From: an uncultured Corynebacterium sp.
GTDB lineage: Bacteria > Actinomycetota > Actinomycetes > Mycobacteriales > Mycobacteriaceae
NCBI GenBank assembly: GCA_943914355.1
Contig: CALUBS010000021.1
Coordinates: 1-38,200 of the forward strand
DNA: 38,200 nucleotides
Reading direction: 5' to 3'
Shown: piece by piece, positions 18,696 to 26,806 of the stretch
Position numbering within the stretch: position 1 is the first letter of the stretch
Layout: every line of letters starts with the position of its first letter
Made by a program: the position numbers and the translations under genes
Notes under the pieces: model-generated
The model's database searches: none
Told to the model about the DNA's origin: nothing
Seen by the model: only the letters and a program-made list of their open reading frames with translations

Positions 18696-20339
18696 ATGAC
18701 TACCATTTACCTTGCACAAGAAACTTCTGCCGGTAACCCGATTCTGAATATCTCCATCTTCGGCATCTTCCTCGTGGTCACCATGGCCGTCGTGCTCCGC
18801 GCCGGCAAGTCCACGAAGAAGGCGTCTGACTTCTATACCGGTGGTGGCTCGTTCTCCGGCCGCCAAAATGGCTTGGCCATTTCCGGTGACTACCTTTCTG
18901 CTGCGTCCTTCCTCGGTATCGTCGGTGCGGTGGCGCTCAACGGCTACGACGGATTCTTGTACTCCGTCGGCTTCTTCGTCGCCTGGCTCGTGGCCCTGAT
19001 GCTCGTGGCCGAGCCGATGCGTAACGTGGGCCGCTTTACCATGGCGGACGTTTTGTCCTTCCGCCTGAAGCAAAAGCCGGTGCGCGTGGCCGCGTCCATC
19101 GCCACACTCTTCGTGACGCTGTTCTACCTCATTGCCCAGATGGCCGGCGCCGGTTCGCTGGTGGCCGTGCTGCTGAACATCCATGAATTCAAGTGGCAGG
19201 CAGTCGTTGTCGGCATCGTCGGCGTGCTGATGATCCTCTACGTCTTGGTCGGCGGCATGAAGGGTACTACCTACGTGCAGATGATTAAGGCCGTCCTGCT
19301 GGTGACCGGTGTGGTCATCATGTGCATCATGGTGTTTATCTCCCTGCGCGGTGGCTTTAGCAACATGTTCAGCACCGCGGTTGATATGCACGCGTCCTCC
19401 GATTACCTCCATGAAAAGGGTTATGAGGCCAAGGAAATCATGGAGCCGGGCCTGAAGTACGGTGGCTCTACCGCCGCTAAGTTGGACTTCATTTCCTTGG
19501 GTATGTCCCTCGTGCTGGGTGTGGGCGGCTTGCCACACGTGCTGATGCGCTTCTACACCGTGCCGACCGCCGTTGAGGCTCGTCGCTCCGTGACCTGGGC
19601 CATCGTTATCATCGGTGCCTTCTACCTGATGACCCTGATTCTGGGCTACGGGGCAGCTGCACTGGTTGGCCCGGACCGCATCCTGAACGCACCAGGTGGA
19701 GCGAACGCCGCGGCACCGCTGCTGGCACTGGAAATCGGTGGCTCCATCTTCATGGCGATTATTTCCGCCGTGGCCTTCGCTACCGTGCTTGCCGTGGTGG
19801 CGGGCCTGGCGATTACCGCCTCCGCTTCCATTGCGCACGATATCTACCACGCGGTCATTCGCAACGGTGAGTCCACCGAGGCAGAGCAGGTGCGCGTCTC
19901 GCAGGCCACCGTGGTAATCCTGGGTATCGTCTCCATTATCTTGGGCATCTTGGCGATGACCCAGAACGTGGCCTTCCTGGTCTCCCTGGCCTTCGCAGTG
20001 GCGGCATCGGCTAACCTGCCGACCATCCTGTACTCGCTGTACTGGCGCCGCTTCAACACCGCGGGTGCCGTGGCCTCCATGTACACCGGTGTTGTCTCCT
20101 GCTTGGTTCTCATCTTCTTCTCCCCAGCGGTATCCGGCACCGAAAGCGCCATGTTCCCGAACGCGGACTGGGCTATCTTCCCGCTGACCTCGCCGGGTCT
20201 GGTCAGCATCCCGCTGTCCTTCTTCGTCGGTTGGTTTGTCTCCATCGTGACCAAGCCGGACAACTTGGACGAGCTGGCGGCAGAAATGGAAGTTCGTTCC
20301 CTGACCGGTGTGGGCGTCGAGGCCCCAGTCCAGCACTAA
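18696..20339 (+). CDS. mctC: monocarboxylate:cation symporter MctC (SSS family)
   Basis: 547 codons. It is a sodium:solute symporter with about 13 membrane helices. The family core is clear: KKASDFYTGGGSFSGRQNGLAISGDYLSAASFLGIVGAVALNGYDGFLYSVGF, RFTMADVLSFRL, VALGGMKGTTYVQMIKA-like VGGMKGTTYVQMIKAVLL, SLGMSLVLGVGGLPHVLMRFYTVP and FATVLAVVAGLAITASASIAHDIYHAVI. The closest known member is MctC of C. glutamicum, which takes up pyruvate, acetate and propionate. Position after gltA-fkpA and behind a DUF485 gene supports this. The start follows the DUF485 stop with no gap. No terminator is seen before the next gene, but that gene has its own promoter. Confidence 0.93.
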   Translation: MTTIYLAQETSAGNPILNISIFGIFLVVTMAVVLRAGKSTKKASDFYTGGGSFSGRQNGLAISGDYLSAASFLGIVGAVALNGYDGFLYSVGFFVAWLVALMLVAEPMRNVGRFTMADVLSFRLKQKPVRVAASIATLFVTLFYLIAQMAGAGSLVAVLLNIHEFKWQAVVVGIVGVLMILYVLVGGMKGTTYVQMIKAVLLVTGVVIMCIMVFISLRGGFSNMFSTAVDMHASSDYLHEKGYEAKEIMEPGLKYGGSTAAKLDFISLGMSLVLGVGGLPHVLMRFYTVPTAVEARRSVTWAIVIIGAFYLMTLILGYGAAALVGPDRILNAPGGANAAAPLLALEIGGSIFMAIISAVAFATVLAVVAGLAITASASIAHDIYHAVIRNGESTEAEQVRVSQATVVILGIVSIILGILAMTQNVAFLVSLAFAVAASANLPTILYSLYWRRFNTAGAVASMYTGVVSCLVLIFFSPAVSGTESAMFPNADWAIFPLTSPGLVSIPLSFFVGWFVSIVTKPDNLDELAAEMEVRSLTGVGVEAPVQH

Positions 20340-20364
20340 TTGCCCGCAAAGTAGCAATTACCGG

Positions 20365-20370
20365 TAATAT
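20365..20370 (+). promoter_or_regulatory. leaderless promoter of the beta-lactamase-like lipoprotein
   Basis: TAATAT (20365-20370) lies 8 nt before GTG 20379 with no ribosome site between. TTGCCC (20340-20345) could be a -35 at a long 19-nt spacing. It starts one base after the end of mctC. Confidence 0.5.
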
Positions 20371-20378
20371 GGTTCGAC

Positions 20379-21308
20379 GTGTTTAATCCGTCCTCTCTCA
20401 ACGCGGCGGCATCAGTAAAGGCTGGTGCCGCCCTTGCCGTGTGCATGCTTGCTTGCTCTACGGTTGCTGGGTGTAGCAATAGCGAGCGAGATAGCACCGC
20501 TAAAGCCGAAGACACCACGATCACCGCGCACAGAGCCTCAAAGGTGCCTCCGCGCATCAATGAGTTCCTCAAGGGGGATGAGGACCATTCCATTAGCTAT
20601 ATTCGTCTGCACGATGGCATGTATATGGGCTCTGCGGCAGAACACGATCCTCGCCCGGCGCTCAGCCTCATCAAGCTCTACATCGCCACCTACGTCATTG
20701 AGCAGGGCGAGTATGAGGACAAATACGAGGCGCTCGGCATGATTGCCAGCTCTTCTGATAAGAGCGCCGAGGAGCTGTTTAAAAAGTACCCGGATTCCAT
20801 CGATAAAATTGCCAAGGAATACCACCTGGAATCCACCAAGGCGGGCGAGACTTGGGGCTATTCGGAAACCTCCACCTATGACGTAGCCAGCTTTATCTCT
20901 CAGCTCATCAAGCGCGATGAGACCCACCCCGTGCTGGTGGCGATGTCGCACGCGGATCCCGTCTCAGAAGATGGTTATGACCAAGATTATGGCACCGCGA
21001 AGCTCTCTAATGTGGTGGGCAGCAAGTGGGGCTGGTCCAACGATAAGTCGATCAATTCCTCGGTGTCCTTTGGTAAGAACTTCGTCGCCGCGGCATCCAT
21101 TAATGGATCCGCCGATGACCTCACGGACTACGTGAAGAGCGAAATCAACGGCGAGAATCTGGGCAAGGCCACCGAGCGGTTCCTGAAGTACAAGAACGGC
21201 GAGGACGTCCCACCCATCGAGACAACCTCAGAAAAGCCGACCTCGAGCGAGAAGAAGGACGAGGGCAAAAAGGACGAAAAGAAGTCCTCCGAGCCCAAGG
21301 GGAAATAG
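20379..21308 (+). CDS. lipoprotein with serine beta-lactamase-like fold
   Basis: 309 codons from GTG 20379. The signal peptide ends in lipobox VAGC (Cys32). The mature part shows a reduced beta-lactamase/PBP pattern. SLIK (96-99) fits the S-x-x-K box, followed by an amphipathic helix. MIASSSDKSAEEL (121-133) fits the helix bearing SDN, with Lys for Asn. GSKWGWS (215-221) fits the K-T/S-G strand with Trp for Thr. The interval between box 1 and box 2 is about 30 residues against about 60 in class A enzymes, so loops are missing. The C-terminus (about 275-309) is a Lys/Glu/Ser-rich disordered tail. An enzyme acting on cell-wall peptides or a catalytically dead binder are both possible. Its stop lies 2 nt from that of the convergent DUF1906 gene. 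Confidence 0.8.
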   Translation: MFNPSSLNAAASVKAGAALAVCMLACSTVAGCSNSERDSTAKAEDTTITAHRASKVPPRINEFLKGDEDHSISYIRLHDGMYMGSAAEHDPRPALSLIKLYIATYVIEQGEYEDKYEALGMIASSSDKSAEELFKKYPDSIDKIAKEYHLESTKAGETWGYSETSTYDVASFISQLIKRDETHPVLVAMSHADPVSEDGYDQDYGTAKLSNVVGSKWGWSNDKSINSSVSFGKNFVAAASINGSADDLTDYVKSEINGENLGKATERFLKYKNGEDVPPIETTSEKPTSSEKKDEGKKDEKKSSEPKGK

Positions 21309-21310
21309 GC

Positions 21311-22216
21311 CTACTTAATGGCCTTGGCGATGTCCTGGGCGGCATCGGCAAGCCCGCGAATTTGCTCGTTGCTTAGCGATGACCCCTTAAAACTCACCCC
21401 ATCCGCGGTGAGCTGCGGCAAATCCGGCATATTGGGGATAGCCTCGTCCAGGGTAGAGCTGAGATCCTGGATGCCTGGCTGCTTGGAGCCGGGTGTCCAT
21501 TGGCCCCAGTCGCTGGCGTAGACCTCGTTGACATCGACGATGACGTTCTCGATGGTCTGCTGGCGCGACTGCGGAAGCTGGTGAATGGTGGTCTTGGGGT
21601 GGATTTTCCCGTTGGAACCCCAATCGTGCATCCAGTAGAACGTGCCAATCCCATCGCGGCTGGCCCACTCGATGGTGTTGTAGTTGCCGTAAACGCCGGT
21701 CTGGTAACCGGCTACAGACAGCGCCTTGGAAAACGCCTGCAGGTAAGGCCGGATGAACTGGTTGTAGTGCTCGCGGGTGGGGTTATCGTCGATGGCGATA
21801 TAAATGGGCCGGTTCGTGGGGCCACCGGCGGCTTTGTGTAGTGCGATGGCCTGCGGGGCGTGGATGGCGGCGCCTGCCGCGCCCTGCTTCCAATCGGCTG
21901 TTTCGGCGCGGCCGAATTGATAGACCGAGGCCGTGGGCAGGCCGGCGGCGGCATTGGCAGCAGTCTCTTGCAGCGTGACCGGCTTGCCGGTCATCCAGGC
22001 CGCGCCGGGACGCTTATTGGAGACGTAGCGAATAGCGCCGATATGGCCCGCGCGCTTGATGGCGGCGGGGGAGGGGACGCCGGAGGAAAAGTCAATGATG
22101 GTCCCGCGCACCGGGCCGAGGGCGGCGGCAGAGGGTGCGGCCGTACCAATGGCCCCAGCGGTAAGGGCAAGGGCGCTTGCCTTCAAGAGGCCGCGACGAG
22201 ACAGAGACGGTGACAT
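21311..22216 (-). CDS. Tat-exported DUF1906 (Rv2525c-like, glycoside-hydrolase-like) protein
   Basis: 301 codons from ATG 22216, supported by AGGAG six nt upstream. ATG 22240 is in frame but has no ribosome site. The N-terminus has a twin-arginine signal (SLSRRGLLKASALALTAG) with cleavage after SAAA. The mature domain begins GTIIDFSSGVPSPAAIKRAGHIGAIRYVS and includes TASVYQFGRAETAD, IYIAIDDNPT, YQTGVYGNYNTIEWA, YWMHDWGS and a late VDVNEVYASDWGQW. This is the TIM-barrel family of M. tuberculosis Rv2525c. The family is thought to act on cell-wall glycans, but the reaction is not established. It stands in a small envelope gene group. Confidence 0.9.
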   Translation of the reverse strand: MSPSLSRRGLLKASALALTAGAIGTAAPSAAALGPVRGTIIDFSSGVPSPAAIKRAGHIGAIRYVSNKRPGAAWMTGKPVTLQETAANAAAGLPTASVYQFGRAETADWKQGAAGAAIHAPQAIALHKAAGGPTNRPIYIAIDDNPTREHYNQFIRPYLQAFSKALSVAGYQTGVYGNYNTIEWASRDGIGTFYWMHDWGSNGKIHPKTTIHQLPQSRQQTIENVIVDVNEVYASDWGQWTPGSKQPGIQDLSSTLDEAIPNMPDLPQLTADGVSFKGSSLSNEQIRGLADAAQDIAKAIK

Positions 22217-22294
22217 GAAAAGCTCCTGCAGTGATCGCATTAGTCACAATAGTTAACAAATGCACCATAGCAGGAGGCGGTGGGTGGATCATGT

Positions 22295-22723
22295 TTATTT
22301 TGACACGTTGCTAAATTCCACGTTTGTGGCGTGTTCCACGGTGCGCGATACCGTGCAGTCCTTCTCGTGGGAAATGCGGATGAGGTTATCCACGAGCGCG
22401 CGGGCCTTATCGCCGTCTGGGGTGGAGGGGAAGGCGAGGTCGAAGGCGACGCGGACATCGGAAAGCCGCGAGGCGCCATCCTCATCCACGCGGTTGCCCT
22501 CTGCGCGCACCTGGAAAGACTCCGGCTCGGTGCGCCGGGAGGTTACAACATCCACGTCTACCGCGGTGCACCCAGCGACGGCGGCCAGCAGGAGCTCGAC
22601 CGGCGATAACAGGCCCTCCCCGCGGCCGAATTCGATGCTGGCGCCGTCCGCATTGGTGGCCCGGTACACCGAATTTTCTACGCGGGTAAGGTCAACGGAA
22701 TACTGCTTCGTGATTTCACTCAT
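22295..22723 (-). CDS. OsmC-family peroxide-reductase-like protein
   Basis: 142 codons. The OsmC/Ohr fold is recognisable from SPVELLLAAVAGCTAVDVDVVTSRR, with the first redox cysteine on the central helix, and the second cysteine in ISHEKDCTVSRTVE. Family members reduce organic hydroperoxides through these two cysteines. The spacing and the YcfA/OsmC-type sequence place it in the general OsmC branch, not classical Ohr. There is no Shine-Dalgarno before ATG 22723. A TAAGCT sits 7 nt upstream inside a perfect inverted repeat, so expression is probably leaderless and controlled by a repressor. It is monocistronic, with 78 bp to the DUF1906 gene start. Confidence 0.88.
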   Translation of the reverse strand: MSEITKQYSVDLTRVENSVYRATNADGASIEFGRGEGLLSPVELLLAAVAGCTAVDVDVVTSRRTEPESFQVRAEGNRVDEDGASRLSDVRVAFDLAFPSTPDGDKARALVDNLIRISHEKDCTVSRTVEHATNVEFSNVSK

Positions 22724-22740
22724 GGCTTAAAGCTTAAGCC
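22724..22740 (-). promoter_or_regulatory. operator-like inverted repeat abutting osmC start
   Basis: GGCTTAA-AGC-TTAAGCC is a perfect 7-bp inverted repeat around a 3-nt centre. On the minus strand it contains TAAGCT (22737-22732 region), a TANNNT box whose spacing to ATG 22723 fits a leaderless start. A dimeric repressor bound here would cover both the -10 and the start codon. The repressor is not identified. Confidence 0.5.
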
Positions 22741-22811
22741 AGGCTCGGGATATAGGCCACGCTGCAGCAAAGGATTAAATGCAGCGATAGGAAATCGGAG
22801 GCAGTGCGCAC

Positions 22812-23840
22812 TTAATAAATCAACGGCGGCGAGAAGCGGATACGCACCGATTGTCCAAGCTCTGGTTTATTATCTGCGGTAGTCCGGAACGTGACCCCAG
22901 ATTCATGGGAGGCGGTAACGGAGTAGTGTCCGGCTTCGAAAATGGCGGAGTCAACCACCGCTGCCACCGTGGCGCCTGGATCGTTTTCCTCAACAATTGT
23001 TGCGTGGTGCGGCAAGATGGCGGCCTTAGTGCCTTCGCCTCGCACCGTTACGTCACTCAATGGCCAAGAGATACCAAGAGTTGGGCACTCGACGCGGCCT
23101 CCTGAGATAGTGGTCTGGACAATCGTGGCATCCGCAATAAATCCCGCGACCACCGGGCTAGCGGGATTTTCCAGCAGCTGTTGCGGAGTAGCAATCTGCT
23201 GGATTTCGCCGCCGTCTAGAACCACGACTCTATCTGCGATTGCCAGCGCCTCGGCGCGATCGTGGGTGACGTGCACCGTGGTTAGGCGTTGCTTTTGCGT
23301 CAGGGCTACCAGCTCGCGGCGCAAATTATCGCGCAATGGTTCATCGAGGGCGGAAAGCGCCTCATCCAGTAATAAAACTTTGGGCTTAGCGACGATCGCC
23401 CGGGCCAGGGCAACGCGCTGGCGCTGCCCGCCAGAAAGGCTGTCTGGTGTACGGTCTTCGAATCCTGGCAGGCCCACAAGAGCTAAAGTCGCAGATATGC
23501 GCTCTTCGCGCTCTGCCTTTGCTACTTTCGCCTGACGCAACGGGTAGCCAACATTGTCCTTTACAGACATGTGCGGCCAAATCGCATGCTGTTGGAATAC
23601 CATGCCAATTCCGCGTTTCTCCGGCGGAATAGCAGTCATCTGCCGGCCATCTATGTAAAGCTCACCCGACGAGGGGGATATAAAACCAGCGATGGTGCGC
23701 AGGAGCGTGGTTTTACCAGAGCCTGACGGGCCAACGAGTGCAATGAGTTCCCCAGGCTCGATGGAGAGATTGATATCGCGCAGGCCAGTAGTTCCATCCG
23801 GAAAAGTGACCGTGAGGTGGGAAGCTGCAATTTTCGCCAT
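22812..23840 (-). CDS. ABC importer ATP-binding protein (FbpC/PotA type)
   Basis: 342 codons. The nucleotide-binding domain (1-235) has Walker A GPSGSGKT (37-44), Q-loop VFQQHAIWPH, signature LSGGQRQR (135-142), Walker B VLLLDE (155-160) and the switch histidine in VHVTHDRAEA. A C-terminal TOBE-like beta domain (about 240-342) is typical of importers for iron, polyamine, sulfate or phosphonate. It is the last gene of a three-gene operon, 2 nt after the permease gene. No terminator hairpin is evident after its stop. Confidence 0.9.
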   Translation of the reverse strand: MAKIAASHLTVTFPDGTTGLRDINLSIEPGELIALVGPSGSGKTTLLRTIAGFISPSSGELYIDGRQMTAIPPEKRGIGMVFQQHAIWPHMSVKDNVGYPLRQAKVAKAEREERISATLALVGLPGFEDRTPDSLSGGQRQRVALARAIVAKPKVLLLDEALSALDEPLRDNLRRELVALTQKQRLTTVHVTHDRAEALAIADRVVVLDGGEIQQIATPQQLLENPASPVVAGFIADATIVQTTISGGRVECPTLGISWPLSDVTVRGEGTKAAILPHHATIVEENDPGATVAAVVDSAIFEAGHYSVTASHESGVTFRTTADNKPELGQSVRIRFSPPLIY

Positions 23841-23842
23841 TA

Positions 23843-25462
23843 TTAAGTCCTTACCTTAGGAGCGCGGATAGTCAGTGCGAGGGCAATGATGCCAAGCAGC
23901 GCAAAGAGCAAAGCGAGTGCTGATGCTTGGTTATAATTTCCTGCCTGCTGCAGGTTGAAGACTTGCACACCCAGTGTTGTGGTTCCGGGCGCGACGAGGA
24001 GTACGGAAATAGTAAGTTCTCGAATCGCGGTCACCGCGACGAGCACCGCACCGGAGATCGCCGCCGGAAAGGTCATCGCGCCGGTGGTAGTAAATAGCGC
24101 CTTAAGCGGCGTGGCACCAGAAATACGGGCTGCTTCTTCCACAGTAACCGGGGTGCTTATTAGCGGGGCACGCACGGATTGGACAACGAGTGCGGTAAAA
24201 GCACAGACGTAAGCGATAAGGATTATCCAAATGGTGTTATATAGCCCGGTATAGCGTCCGGCAATCAGCCAAGCGACGCCGATGATGAGCCCAGGCAGCG
24301 CGCTCGGCAGGAGCGCAGACAGTGTTAAAAGCGTATTTCCCCGCGCCTGGGTCCGGGTCACTAGAATTCCGATGACCCAGCCAAGAATCCCGCAGATTAT
24401 CGCGGCGGTTATTGACAGAAATGCGGAATTGGTGAGGCCATCGATAACGCGCGGGTTGGATAAAGCGCTGCTAAAGTTCGCCAGCGAGATGGTTTCAAAT
24501 GTAAACGGAACCCCAGGCGCCGGCAGCAATGCACGGTAGGCCAAACCAAGGATCGGGCCAATGGAAATGGCGAGTCCGCACACCCACATGATGATCGTGA
24601 CCGGCCAACGCGCTGAATGCAGTGCAAAGCGCGCCGGGCTTCCGGAGTCATGGGTAGAAGACGAGTTTTTCAGGGAGGTGAGATAGTCCATGATGACTGC
24701 GCCGATTCCCAAAAATAAGAGGACGACGCCGATGGTCGAAACCACCTGCAAGGGGTTGGATACGGTGCCGGAATCAATGAACCGGTAAATCATCGTCGCG
24801 AGCGTTTCGAACCGAGCCGGCGAGCCGATAATGGCAGGAATTCCGAAATCCGCCAGATTAGCAATTGCCGTGAGGGTAAACGCGGATAACAGGGCGGGGC
24901 GCAAGAGCGGAAGGGTGACCGTGCGCAGAACAGTCATCACTGAAGCGCCAGATACTCGGGCGGCTAGCTCGAAATCGGGAGAGATGGAGCGCAGGCTCGA
25001 AGAAATGATGACGTATGCCGTGGGAAAAGAGTGGATGGTCATCAGCGCTATGACCCCGTCTGCGCCGTAGATATTCCATATTTCGAACCCAAAGAGTTTA
25101 TTCAAGCCCTGATTCGGGCCGAAGAGTTGAATCCAGGCGATCGCTCCGATAAATGGCGGAACCAAGAGCGGGAAAAGCAGGAATAGGCGCAGTACCGAAG
25201 AGCCGTAGATATCCGTGCGGTCTAGCGCGATGGCAATAACGGCGCCGATGATGACGGCGGCGAGAGCCGAAAGTGCCGTGGTGAAAAGCGAATTCCATGT
25301 AGCAATACCGAGCCCTTGCTCTAGCAGGACGGGAATTTGGTTTCCACCCAGTGCAAGGGAGACAACAAGGGCCAAAGGCGCGATGAACAGGCCAATGGCA
25401 ATGAGCCACACGCCAACGCGCAGCGCGGATACAGAGGGATTTTTCAACAAACGAGCCATCAA
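23843..25462 (-). CDS. ABC importer permease, fused double-permease (FbpB/ThiP type)
   Basis: 539 codons with about 12 membrane helices, two six-helix permease halves joined in one chain. Each half has an EAA-type cytoplasmic loop: LAARVSGASVMTVLRTVTLPLLRPALL near residue 190, and EEAARISGATPLKALFTTTGAMTFPAAI near 455. This architecture is that of ferric-iron (FbpB/SfuB), thiamine and aminoethylphosphonate importers. ATG 25462 is followed by a second ATG at 25459, either of which may be used. It lies 3 nt after the binding-protein gene and 2 nt before the ATPase gene, so the three are cotranscribed. Confidence 0.92.
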   Translation of the reverse strand: MMARLLKNPSVSALRVGVWLIAIGLFIAPLALVVSLALGGNQIPVLLEQGLGIATWNSLFTTALSALAAVIIGAVIAIALDRTDIYGSSVLRLFLLFPLLVPPFIGAIAWIQLFGPNQGLNKLFGFEIWNIYGADGVIALMTIHSFPTAYVIISSSLRSISPDFELAARVSGASVMTVLRTVTLPLLRPALLSAFTLTAIANLADFGIPAIIGSPARFETLATMIYRFIDSGTVSNPLQVVSTIGVVLLFLGIGAVIMDYLTSLKNSSSTHDSGSPARFALHSARWPVTIIMWVCGLAISIGPILGLAYRALLPAPGVPFTFETISLANFSSALSNPRVIDGLTNSAFLSITAAIICGILGWVIGILVTRTQARGNTLLTLSALLPSALPGLIIGVAWLIAGRYTGLYNTIWIILIAYVCAFTALVVQSVRAPLISTPVTVEEAARISGATPLKALFTTTGAMTFPAAISGAVLVAVTAIRELTISVLLVAPGTTTLGVQVFNLQQAGNYNQASALALLFALLGIIALALTIRAPKVRT

Positions 25463-25465
25463 GAA

Positions 25466-26497
25466 CTAGGAAGCCACTGCCTTTTGGAATACCTCGACGG
25501 CGGCGTCTTTATCCTTGGTGATTTTCTTCAGGTCTTGATCCATGAGCTCAATGTCTGCGAGTTCAGGGGTGCCCGCTGGGGTTCCCACATCCTCACGCAC
25601 CGGGAGGTAAGACTGATCGACGGCGATTTCTTGTGCCTTCTTCGAAAGCAGGAAATTGATGTACTTCTGTGCCGCTTCTTGCTCCTTGGAGTCTTTGAAT
25701 ACGCCCGCGGGCTCAGAAATAAAAGGTGATCCCTCGGTGGGGTAGGCGAGGGCAACCGGGGATCCCTTATCCGCTAGGTCGCGGACTAAGTAGTCGACGA
25801 CCACGCCCACGGGCCTAGAACCGGAGGCGATTTCCTGGGAGGTAGGGCCATTGGACTCTGCGATCATCGGGGAATTCTCGCCCAGGTCTTCGATCCACGC
25901 TTCACCGAGGTCTGGATTGTTCTTCCATGCTGAGGCATTGAAGGCCGCCGCACCAGAGACCGCTGGGTTAGGCATGACGAGTTTGTCCTTGTACTTCGCA
26001 TCGGTGAGATCCGCCCACGAGGTCGGGGCATCGCCTTCTGCGATTTCATCGGTGTTATAAGCTATGGCCGTGGGGATGATGCGCGTGCCGACATAAAAAT
26101 TCTCGTCGTCCTTGGCCTCGTCGATGACGTCATCGGAATCGACATCGGCAAGCTCGATGAGATCTCCGTCCTCGGCGTAATTTTCAAAGGTAGGAGCATC
26201 AGCCGCCCAGAAAACATCCGCTTCGATATCGCCAGATTTCTTCTCCGAAGAAATGCGCGCGTTCAAATCGCCGGTACCGGCCCGGTACACCTTGACCTCG
26301 ATATCGGGGTTGTCTTCATTGAAGGCGGCATTGATTTCATCGACCTTCTCTTCCGGCTCTGAGGTATAGACGGTAATGGTGGTTGAATCGCTTGCGGCCT
26401 GCGTATCTTCATCGTCGGTCGCAGGCTCACCGCACGAGCTAAGAAGAACGGTTGAAGCAAGGGCTAGGGCAGCGAGAGATGAGTGCTTCGGCTTCAT
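25466..26497 (-). CDS. ABC importer substrate-binding lipoprotein (ferric-iron-binding type)
   Basis: 343 codons from ATG 26497, supported by GGAGGA about 9 nt upstream. A lipoprotein signal ends in lipobox LLSSC. The mature protein is a cluster D periplasmic-binding fold: TTITVYTSEPEEKVDEINAAFNEDNPDIEVKVYRAGTGDLNARISSE, DVFWAADAPTFENYAEDGDL, AIAYNTDEI and VGVVVDYLVRDLADKGSPVALAYPTEG. FbpA proteins usually have an adjacent Tyr pair for iron in that last region; here a single Tyr is seen (VDYLV). Ferric iron is therefore likely but phosphonate or another anion is possible. It is the first gene of the operon and divergent from amtB. Confidence 0.88.
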   Translation of the reverse strand: MKPKHSSLAALALASTVLLSSCGEPATDDEDTQAASDSTTITVYTSEPEEKVDEINAAFNEDNPDIEVKVYRAGTGDLNARISSEKKSGDIEADVFWAADAPTFENYAEDGDLIELADVDSDDVIDEAKDDENFYVGTRIIPTAIAYNTDEIAEGDAPTSWADLTDAKYKDKLVMPNPAVSGAAAFNASAWKNNPDLGEAWIEDLGENSPMIAESNGPTSQEIASGSRPVGVVVDYLVRDLADKGSPVALAYPTEGSPFISEPAGVFKDSKEQEAAQKYINFLLSKKAQEIAVDQSYLPVREDVGTPAGTPELADIELMDQDLKKITKDKDAAVEVFQKAVAS

Positions 26498-26550
26498 TGG
26501 GGGAGTTCCTCCAGAGAGAGTAGTGATCAGGAACGTCAATCTAACTGCAC

Positions 26551-26569
26551 TGAAGTTAAGGCAACTTAG
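26551..26569. promoter_or_regulatory. weak DtxR-like box upstream of the ABC importer
   Basis: The 19 bases match the DtxR palindrome TTAGGTTAGCCTAACCTAA at only 11-12 of 19 positions, depending on strand. It lies 54-72 bp upstream of the binding-protein ATG. If bound, it would support iron regulation of the importer. The evidence is weak. Confidence 0.25.
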
Positions 26570-26726
26570 GATCGATGTGAACGTACAGTAAATTCTTTGA
26601 GCTCCTGGGCGGATGTTGTGGAGGGAGGGCTCGCCAAGGAACCTCGCTCGAATGGGCAGCCTTTTAGTGGTGAAAAGCGGGAAACCAGGAGGTGACAAGC
26701 TTAAGGTAACCCCACATGGGGGATTA

Positions 26727-26744
26727 ATCTATAGGTTAATAGAT
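26727..26744 (+). promoter_or_regulatory. AmtR box upstream of amtB
   Basis: ATCTATAGGTTAATAGAT contains CTAT-N6-ATAG (26729-26742), the core of the AmtR consensus. TATATA (26749-26754) just downstream may be the -10, so a bound AmtR would occlude the promoter. The gap between the two divergent operons (26498-26806, 309 bp) otherwise holds a CCCC-ACAT-GGGG inverted repeat (26711-26722) and no ORF. Confidence 0.82.
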
Positions 26745-26806
26745 ATTTATATACCTGTAGTACTACCGTTATGAAAAGCAATGAAGGAACCCTACAAGGA
26801 GAAATA

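Noticed and set aside
18264..20357. 697-codon open frame on the minus strand across DUF485 and mctC
   Set aside because: It is the mirror of a strongly biased gene on the plus strand. Its protein is rich in His, Asp, Gly and Gln without any fold pattern.
21295..21340. CCAAGG...CCTTGG pairing between the lipoprotein and DUF1906 genes as a terminator
   Set aside because: The stem is short with a long loop and no T-run on either strand.
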